Under the pieces are notes generated by a model. The model had not been told where the DNA came from. It did no database searches and saw nothing but the letters and a program-made list of their open reading frames with translations. Positions 56,250 to 64,000 of a stretch of 64,000 nucleotides of DNA are shown piece by piece; the stretch's first letter is position 1; each line of letters begins with the position of its first letter. The translations under genes and the position numbers were made by a program. The stretch is from assembly GCA_037349315.1 (NCBI GenBank), contig JBAIAC010000033.1, forward strand, positions 11,178,001 through 11,242,000. Direction: 5' to 3'. Source of the DNA: Chelydra serpentina (Eukaryota > Chordata > Testudines > Chelydridae).

Positions 56250-56253
56250 TCTC

Positions 56254-58048
56254 TGTAGGAGGGAGTACATGGGAGCACAGCAGAATTATTCAAGATTCTT
56301 GATTTCCAGATGTGTATGTTTTCCTCTTTTAAGTTGGTTGTTGGATAATTATCTCTAATCAGTCTCTGGCAATCTGCCTCCTTTGCAGCACTCAGACAGT
56401 AGAAGGGGCAAATTCTGACTGTGAATGGCCAGCAAGGAGTTCCCTTGGTGGAGCAAAGCTCTTCAATGGGCTGAAACTGGTGGAGTCAGCTCACGCACCA
56501 GCCATCACTCTTCCATGCTAGAGTGGGCAATGTGTCGGGGATGTGGGGAGAGCTCAGTACATTAAAGCACAGAATGCTTCCACTAATCCCTAAGATTTTC
56601 TTTGGCTCTTAGAGACTGTGGAAGGAGGCCAAGGAAATACACTGAGACATTTTAGGCCCAATAAAGGCCTTAATAATATTTAAATAAACAGAAGCATATT
56701 CCAGTATTTAAGAAAAATGCAGCACTTCAATAATGGTTTTCATTTAGTTCATTATCTTAACAGTATAATTATCCCTCCAGGTATATACACACATTTCCTA
56801 ATGGATTGTAGCAGTGGCAGAACCCACTTTCCTTTCAATATGGGGCTCACTTTTAGTCACTGATCCTATTCCGAATTCTGTACTTGTCTCCAGATGAATC
56901 CCAAAGAGATGGCTGTTTGATATTTCGCCACAGAAGCTTCAAGGACCGATGGGTCTGGTCACTGTAAAAAGGGATTTGGTCTTCTTGCTTGCACACCTTA
57001 CCTGTGTTTCCCGTGTTTCTCAATAGCTAAGTGAATGCTGCCAATAAGTACACGGTCTCCTTATGGTTGAAGGGATTCATGATTGTCCAAGCACGGTCAG
57101 AAAAATGTCTACTGGAAACTTTGCACTTCGATAATTAGCTTTGTGTCTGGCACGTTTGCTGCCTCTTGCATTTTCAATAAACTATAGGAACGGGAGCTAT
57201 TCATATTCGATTATAAAGAAAGATATTTGTAAAGAGCAAAGGTCAGTCTGACTAAAAGTTTAAAAAATCACCATGTTACCAGGAAGAAAAAAATCCCTGT
57301 TAATTGTCCATTTACAATTGTAAAATGATAATGGAATCATTGCATAGTTTATAAGATATAATGTAACAGTGCCTAAGGGGAAAGAATAATGAGAAGCTGA
57401 GCCATTGCTGGCACTTGCATTCAGGCAATTTAACTTTCACTAGAGACCTTTCTGTTACAATGCTCTTATATCTTTTCAAGTGTGTGTGTTGCAGTGACTG
57501 TTTGTGCTGTAATATGTTTAATCAATGTGTGTGCATTAGTTTACACACACTGCCAACATACCAATCAGATGTGCACAACTATATATTAACAGAAAAAATA
57601 AATTCTGTGGAGGATTAAATGAGATTTTTTTTTGAGCATTTTAATTTTTAGATTTTTTTGTGGCTTTTTAGCACATCACACAGAGAAACAAAATAATCCC
57701 AGTGTTTTGTTTCATAGTCTCAGACCTAACATACAGGGTTGGTTTATTGGATTAAAAATTGCTGTATTTTTGATATTTGTCTGTTTGTTCCTGTATGTAT
57801 TCCCTAATTCCCCCAACATACACAGGTGTACAGCCACTTTAACTCTCTTCCTCTCCCTCCCCGTCCCTCTCTAAGGGTTGGAGGGTCCCCACTTGCTCCT
57901 TGTAGTAACTGCGTTCTTTACTCAGGTGCTCTTTACAAGAGTACACTGTGCCAACAGTCTGCTTATAAAAAAGCAACAAAGATGTTTAATAAGGCTGAAC
58001 CTGTCATCATTTTGGTACCAGGAATTATGGTTTCCCACTATGAAATAC
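56254..58048. other. No identifiable feature
   Basis: AT-rich. The plus frames of 67-92 codons at 57415-58156 have no domain. The region at about 56620-57360 is free of recognisable repeats. Confidence 0.4.
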
Positions 58049-58120
58049 TGGGCCAGATTCTTAGCAGGTGTAAATCAGCATAGCTTCACTGAAATCAGGA
58101 TTTACACCAGCAGAAAATTT
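58049..58120. repeat. Palindromic short repeat ('ggtgtaaatcag' subtype)
   Basis: 'Gggccagattcttagcaggt' and 'accagcagaaaatttgaca' carry the inner arms 'ggtgtaaatcagc' and 'gatttacacc'. Closely related to 27804-27900. Confidence 0.55.
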
Positions 58121-59373
58121 GACACAGTAAGTCCAGTGCTGCTACCATTTTCTTAGCTGCAGAAAAGTCTATGCTGTAAATGGGGAGGTATCCATCATAA
58201 TCCTATGAAATGATTTACAGTATGTTAAACAAAACCTGAGTGTTTCCCTGGAATTTGCTCTGTTATCTCATAGTTTAGCAAACTCACTTTGTACAGGAGC
58301 TTGATGGCTAGATAAATGTTCTACAGTTGGATTTCACTCTTCCATCGCAGACAGAATTGGTTAATAAGTAAGAAGTTCTCTGATAGATTTTCCCTTTATA
58401 TCAAGGGAGGGCTAGGACATGCCTTAAACAGTCATTGAGGTGAAGTGCATTTCCTTAACATGTAAATAGCATGTCACTGTGTACACAGAAGTCAACCTTC
58501 TTTTTCTGGGGTTCTTTGGAAGTCCCACAGAAAGCATTTGATAGTCTTGGAGATCTGAGTATTATACTCATTACTGTTAATTTCAATTAAAATCATTACC
58601 TTGCACATTGTTACTGTTCCAGGATAGAGCTCCAGTTTCAGTTGGAGACACCTAAGCCCTTTAACTTTGTAAGCATAAATATTCTCTCAAGATGCGGACT
58701 CTAGGAGCTCTTGCATGGAATGTTGCTGGGGGCTCTGCAAGCCCAAACTCGAATGTTCTCTTCTCCTCCTCTACCTCTTGCATTTGCTTTTCTCTGATGT
58801 TATGTTGTCTTTGTTGAATGGAATTGTATTTTAAAAAAATGTGCAAGCAACACAATAGGCTGCTAGACACTCTTTAAGGAAAGATTGTGTCCGGCATTTG
58901 AAGGTACATTTACAAGAGTTGGCAAAGTCTGTCATTTAACATGGTAAACATGGTAACTTGCATGATTCCCCTTTGCATATTGTATGATTCCCCTTTGCTA
59001 CTCTCTTTCCAACAGAGATGGACTCAAACCTCCAGAATTCAGATCTAGAGACAAGTTTGGATTTCAAATGCCACTAAGATTCGGGGAGGATCAGATTTAA
59101 ACATTCTAATATTAAAATTTTTGAAGAATAACAGAACATGGTGGCGGGGAGCTGCCTTTGGAGTCAATCCTGCAAGGGGCTGAACACGTACAATGTTGAA
59201 CACCTAACTCCTACTCAAGGCAACTTCTAGCTGGTGGCCCTCAGTACCTCTCAAGAAGTGGTCAGCATCTCACAGGATTGAGCCATTTATGGTTGTATTT
59301 CTCACATCAGATAGTGCAATTCGTACAATATTTTTCTGTGAAGTGAGAGCCAGAATAAAAGTAATAAAGTCTG
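58121..59373. other. No gene seen; short duplication near 58960
   Basis: 'Atgattcccctttgc' occurs twice in about 40 bases (58962 and 58984). A foldback scrap 'tcaatcctgcaagg' lies near 59162. Otherwise nothing. Confidence 0.4.
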
Positions 59374-59732
59374 GATACGGGCAGTAGCGTAGCCGGGGGG
59401 GTGCGCAGGGGGAGCGGCTGCTCCCCCACTGAGCAGGAGCGGTGCTTTTTTTTGCTCCCGAGCCTTTTGCTGCGGAGCATTTTTTTTGCTCCCGGCGTCT
59501 TTTTTTGCTCCCGACGCTTTTTGCTCCCACGCTGCAGCCAGAGCGAAGCATTTTGTTTTGCTCAGGCGTCTTTTTTTGCTCCCGACGCTTTTTGCTCCTA
59601 TGCTGCAGCCAGAGCGGAGCATTTTTTTTGCTCCTGGCGCCTTTTTTGCTCCCAATGCTTTTTGCTCCCGGCGCCTTTTTTTTAGCTCCGCTCCCCCTGT
59701 GCTCTAAACCTGGCTACGCCGCTGGATACAGG
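59374..59732. mobile_element. hAT-type MITE with internal 71-bp array (element 59382-59724)
   Basis: Ends CAGTAGCGTAGCCGGG and CCTGGCTACGCCGCTG are inverted complements with few changes. The flanks gatacggg and gatacagg agree at 7 of 8. The 5' side carries the hairpin arms GGGGGAGC/GCTCCCCC (59408-59427), identical to that of 43686-43979 but near the opposite end. The interior repeats a unit ending 'gagcat' at 59480, 59551 and 59622, an exact 71-base period, rich in 'ttttttgctcccg'. The Phe/Cys/Ser-rich open frames over the array are artefacts. Confidence 0.9.
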
Positions 59733-60639
59733 TCATGTTAAAATACTTGTCAGCTGTTCTATCTCTAACCTAAGTAGGGTTTTCATCACATGTATTCAAA
59801 GCATTTTTCAAAAATATTCTCATTTTATGAATCTCTCTCTGATATTCTTGTGAAAGAGATGATTTGATGAATCCTAATCTGTCCCATAATCTCCAAATGA
59901 CTACATTATCAGGCAGTGGATCTCTTCAATTTTACATTAATTGGCCGCTCACTTCAATTAAAGAGCAAAAGGATGGGAGATAAATCTATTTCAGTTTTTA
60001 GAACAAGCCACTTTCTAGATTTAGGTCAGGTCCATGTATTCCTGCTGTGAAGCCACAATTTTTGCTATCAATCAGGGCATAAACAATTTGAGTTGAGAAA
60101 AATGCAATGTGTTTTATTTCTAAAGGTCTAGTGACACGGTAATTTTAATTGGATTGTATGTGCTGTGGACTGGGCAATCAGAGCTACCATTAAAGATGAA
60201 TTCCACATTGAATTGTTGTTCCCTGGGATGTGAGGATATGGATCTCTTTGACTACTGTGCAGAAACCAGCCATATCCATAAACGTGAGCTGTAAGGGTAT
60301 ACCAATGTATTGCCTTTTTAGAGTAATATTTTTCACTGCCAGAGGAGTACTTTAATCTGTATTTGTGTGGAGTAGTGGAGACATCCAGTGGCTAGTTACC
60401 TTAATAGCTCAAAAATTGCTTGTATTGGTAGATGGCTGAATCCTGACCGCATAACACATGGGCAGTTTTATGAGAGGGGACATTAAAAAAACCCACCCCA
60501 AAACCCTCATTAGATTTGGGTATTTTAGGTATGGATTGTTTTTAATTTTGAGAAGAGTTCTAGTTGCAACATAGTAAAAACTAAGGTTCTTAAAGGCCAC
60601 TTCAGTGCCAGTCCACTTACAGTTTAAAGGGATACTGAC
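59733..60639. other. No identifiable feature
   Basis: AT-rich. No gene or repeat recognised. Confidence 0.4.
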
Positions 60640-60765
60640 CGTGATCTAGCAAAGCAATTAAGCATATGGGTAACTTTAAGCATGTGATAGACCTGTTGAA
60701 GTCAATGGCACTACAGATGTGCTTACGATTAATTACATGCTTAAATGCTTTTTGCTAAATTGAGG
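60640..60765. repeat. Long palindromic repeat ('agcaaagcaattaagca' type)
   Basis: 'Ctagcaaagcaattaagcat' with 'gtaactttaagcatgtga' and, inverted, 'acatgcttaaatgctttttg' around a 'ttgaagtcaatgg' centre. It is the largest intact copy of the foldback family in the window, about 125 bp. Confidence 0.6.
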
Positions 60766-61015
60766 CTAGTATCTGGTCAATTTTGGACTAAAATACAGAT
60801 TCTTGTTTAAAAAAGAATGAAACCAATTTCTTGGACAAAAATGTATTTATAATGACTTAACATTTGAAGGTAAAAAACCTATTCGTGTGTGTCCATTGGA
60901 GAAACTGGTGCAAATGAGGGTCAGCAAAGAAAATGTACCTCGATCATGTTACCGAATTCTTGAGGCTGTGACTTTTCCTAAACCTTTAACTAAATCAGTG
61001 ATTTAAAGATATAGA

Positions 61016-61560
61016 AATACCATCCACTGTGAAAGAATGGTGAGATACCTTAAAATCTATTCATAACTTTACAATATGCAATGATCTGAAGCAGGCACAA
61101 ATGTTTATTGTTAATAGACATTTTATTTCACTACACCTCTATAATGATATTCATAGGATTTCTCCTGATGTCTGTACAAAGTGTAACCAGACTTAGTCCT
61201 GTTTTTTACCCATTCCCTCTGGCATTGTCCCAGAATTCAAAATGTTTGGAAAGCAGTTTATGGAGAGCTTAATAATATATTCCCAGTTCTCCTTTCTTTG
61301 GGTCCTAAGATTTATCTTCTGGATATTGGTTTGAACAATCAGACTGCAACTTCTGCTTTTTTTGTTTTGTTTAAAAAAAAACAGTATTAGTCCAAACACA
61401 CAACTATATTTTTAAAAACTGGACAACAGCACACTGTACGGCCCTTCATTAATGAATTCTGGTAAAGACACTTTATCAGTGGAAAAGATCATTGGATATT
61501 ATACTGAATGTAAAGATGTTTTTGAAGCTAAATGGCTTCCAGGTTTGCTATATTTTAGGT
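61016..61560 (+). pseudogene. Decayed L1/Tx1-like LINE ORF2 C-terminus
   Basis: Plus-strand translation gives, in pieces, an FTICNDLKQAQMFIVNRH segment, then HRISPDVCTKCN, and after a frameshift FTHSLWHCPRIQNVWKAVYG and ELNNIFPVLLSLGPKIYLLD. The pattern of a Cys-x2-Cys pair, then His-x3-Trp-x-Cys-Pro and an aromatic 'VWKAV' is the C-terminal region of L1/Tx1-clade ORF2 proteins, and is unlike CR1. At least one in-frame TAG and a frameshift are present. No 5' part or 3' tail is recognised. I identified it by motif pattern only. Confidence 0.6.
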
Positions 61561-63319
61561 GAACTAGAATAGAATAGTAATTACTTTGTTGTACAGAGAG
61601 CTGTTTGGCCTTATATTCCAACTCCCCAACATTAAATACTTGAAGACTACTAAAGGATATCCGATATATTCATGGTTTAATTTAAGGCCTAAATTTACCA
61701 AGGTGAACTATCTTTTTTTTTTTTTTTTTAAAGTTTGTGAAAATTCTGTTGTCAATTTTTCGTTTCTTTGAGCTTTTCCTTTAATAAATATGACTCTGTT
61801 TAGGTAATAGCATTTACAGAAGTTGAGTTTTTATTCTGGTAACAGCCTGCACCATTCACTGTGTAAATGCCAGATGTTTATTTCTGAAGTAGTTATGCTA
61901 CTATTACTATGAAAAAACCCACATTTTGTATGAATTATTATTTCTACATGCTGGAAAAGGAAGCCTTTGAAAGCTGCTAAAGTAACTCTTTGGATTTCTT
62001 CCTCTGACAAAAGTAGTTAAAGGTGGCAGATATGATTGAGTCAATTCCAGCCATTTCAGGAGTTTTATTAAAAAAGCCAGGCTTCCAAAACAGCCAGCTC
62101 ATTTCTCTTCTCTCAAAAAGGAAACCATATGTAATATTGATGCTATGGTCAGTCATATTTGAAGCCAACTAGAACAAAGAGCAATTTCACAAATTTGTAC
62201 AGTTTGTGCCATTTTACTGGTTTCCAGATAACTCCTTGGCCAAAGGAGTTTATATTTTTGTTTGTGTACACTTTTGTGAATACATTTCTTTGTAAGAGAT
62301 TTTTTTCTAATTTCATCAAGGAATATTGGTCAACTTTCTAGCCATTTCTATTGGCTGACAGCAAATCTGGTGGCAAATGGTATCAAAATAGTCATTAGTA
62401 AACAGACAGATTTTGGACAAAAAGCATTTTGGGGAGCTTGCAATAAATGATAGTCTTTCCAAATTGCTTCATAAATTGCATAACTCCCAATAGGCACTAA
62501 AAATGAATCGGGGATATTTGATGATGGGAATCAGAGCCTTTTAAAAACGAATCAGTCTTCCTTCATTGGATGTTCTTGGCATCCTAATTTTGTGCCATCT
62601 TTTTAAATTCCCAATAAAAATGGAGCTGAATCTATTAATTTTGTAGAACTAATATTATCTACTGTTTATAACATCAGATGATTCAAGGATGGAAGAAAAG
62701 CAGTACATAAAGGAGGGATTTGTAGGTACAGAACGGCAAGAGAGTCACTAGGGAAACACCAACAGTAGCTGCTCTCATATTATAGAGACAGTACCAACTG
62801 GGATTTAATACATACAAACATAAGCATGAAAAGATTAACAAAGAGTATAGTATTTATGTTGCTTAAATGAATATGTATCATGCATTGGTCTGCCAGGACA
62901 AAATAGAGACTGTACAAATTGCATTGTACATACCCAGCCAAAAATCTGTGGTGTAAAAATACATATTTTGGCAAGTGCAGAGTACTCAGAAAGAACTCTG
63001 CTTCAAAATGTATGACACACATTTTAATTTATCAATACAAGATCTCCCCCCTCCCCCTCCAATGATCAATCATTACTAAAACCTTTTGAGGTCCATTATA
63101 TGTGACATTATGCACCTTAGCAAGGTTGTAACTAAAACTTGTTCTTCTGTTTCAGTAGTGAGTGTATAAAGGCGAAACTGAAATTATTGGCTCTTTAGGT
63201 CTTATCCATTAATTGTAAATTGGAGATGCTGGAGATTTTGCTTCCAGGGTAAGATTAACTTTATTAAAGAAAACAATCACGAATTCTTGCTTTCCTTAGG
63301 CTCCAACATAAGTCATTTT
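61561..63319. other. No gene seen; T-run at 61711-61729
   Basis: AT-rich. The 3' side of the L1-like relic may extend to about 61730. Otherwise nothing recognised. The stretch 61830-62670 is free of known repeats. Confidence 0.4.
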
Positions 63320-63390
63320 GGCTCCAATCCAATTCTCAATGAAGACAATGGAAAGACTCCCATTTACTTCAGCGAGAGTTGGATAGGGCT
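63320..63390. repeat. Palindromic short repeat ('gaagtcaatgg' family)
   Basis: 'Ggctccaatccaattctcaa' and 'agagttggatagggctc' are inverted outer arms, and 'gaagacaatggaaagactcc' and 'catttacttcagc' the inner ones. Confidence 0.5.
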
Positions 63391-64000
63391 CATTTTGAGA
63401 ACTCTTTCATTCTGATGTTTAATGTACTACTCTTGTAAGAAGCTAATTCTGCACCCATCCCATTATCTCACATGATTGTAAAAGTCCCAGTAACAGCAGA
63501 ACTGGCCCAGTTCTATTGTGTGGGAGGGCAGTTTGTGAGAAGGCTGTATACTTCCTGAATTCCCTTGACCACAGAGCACAGGGAGTTTTGGAGCTTAAGG
63601 AGGGGCATGACCACTGGATCTACAAGTAGTCATCCCACCCTTCTTCTGTGTAGAGGAACTGCAACACTTGCAGTTGAAATAGTGCCCCTGGAGGCACTTC
63701 CTTGCTTCTCTACCTCTTGGAGGAGAGAGAGACAGGAGGACTCCTTCTCTCCTCTGGAATGTCTTTAGAGCTCTCCATTTACTCGGGCTGTGTGTGGGTT
63801 CTAGGATGTCATCTCGGTTAAGGAAGCTAGCAAAGCCTCATAGATTCTCATATGTAATTTACATAGAGCTTATGTAAGAGCAAGTACAAAATGTGCTCCT
63901 TGTCAATTCAGTTTTAAATAAGGAGTCTGTGTGATTTTTGGATATTCTCCCTCATATTTTTTTTATTTTGCACAACTTGTTTATGGTTTTAAATATATAA
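63391..64000. other. No identifiable feature
   Basis: No exon or repeat recognised. The 67-codon plus frame at 63565-63768 lacks motifs. Confidence 0.4.

Larger units (their letters stand above)
54132..56252. repeat. 19-bp exact direct repeat bracketing the Tigger gene
   Basis: TTCTTCCTGTACATAATCT occurs at 54132-54150 and 56234-56252. Similarity extends upstream of both into 'acatctc'/'acacctctc' and TA-rich sequence. Tigger insertions duplicate only TA, so this repeat is not its own target duplication. Confidence 0.85.

Noticed and set aside
59270..59741. Cys/Phe/Ser-rich and Lys/Ala-rich frames of 73-117 codons
   Set aside because: They are translations of the 71-bp tandem array within a MITE; the internal repetition explains their length.

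Overview
The window is 64 kb of AT-rich vertebrate nuclear DNA with no host protein-coding exon, tRNA or rRNA gene that I can support. It reads as intergenic or long-intron sequence packed with transposable elements. Its repeat wording is that of a sauropsid: a CR1 LINE with the (TCTATGAG)n tail, amniote MIR-type SINEs, many small hAT-like elements, and palindromic short repeats with a 'gaagtcaatgg' core. From memory the combination is most like a turtle, with a crocodilian second. This is an inference, because I could run no search.

Two autonomous-type transposon genes stand out. At about 15259-19998 lies a full-length CR1 LINE whose two reading frames are both uninterrupted. ORF1 encodes a zinc-finger-like, coiled-coil, SGNH-esterase protein. 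ORF2 encodes an apurinic-like endonuclease plus reverse transcriptase. At about 54156-56249 lies a Tigger/pogo (CENP-B-like) DNA transposon gene broken by two in-frame TGA stops and a frameshift. It has a recognisable left end, no matching right end, and a 19-bp exact direct repeat on both sides.

Layout: 1-9200 holds old MIR/SINE tails, palindromic MITEs and a CR1 tail. 9217-9526 is a hAT-type MITE with a perfect 8-bp target duplication. 11797-11847 holds two poly-G runs. 13148-13375 is an old minus-strand CR1 tail. 15259-19998 is the intact CR1. 21054-21168 is a short MITE, and 22578-23865 a mosaic of MITEs. 24655-25310 is an LTR-like TG...CA repeat. 29098-29387 is an inverted-arm repeat with a 12-bp duplication. 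31420-31685 is a MITE with an internal 39-bp array. 32160-33015 is a minus-strand CR1 endonuclease fragment. 38779-39370 is a GC-rich MITE mosaic. 40518-41778 is an unusual element with 115-bp perfect inverted ends, a TATA box and a strong internal hairpin. 43686-43979 is a MITE. 45305-46812 is a minus-strand CR1 fragment interrupted by a MITE. 46812-48340 is a second TATA-plus-hairpin repeat interrupted by another MITE. 49795-49852 is an (AC)29 microsatellite. 50478-51694 and 53212-53589 are two related hAT MITEs, the first much enlarged by nested material. 59382-59724 is a MITE with a 71-bp array. 61016-61560 is a decayed L1/Tx1-like LINE fossil.

The elements record a clear order of events: old CR1, LINE and MIR pieces were cut by later hAT MITEs whose target duplications are still perfect, while the intact CR1 looks like the youngest large insertion. 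The intact CR1 could in principle supply machinery for CR1 copies. The MITEs would have needed a hAT transposase that is not in this window.
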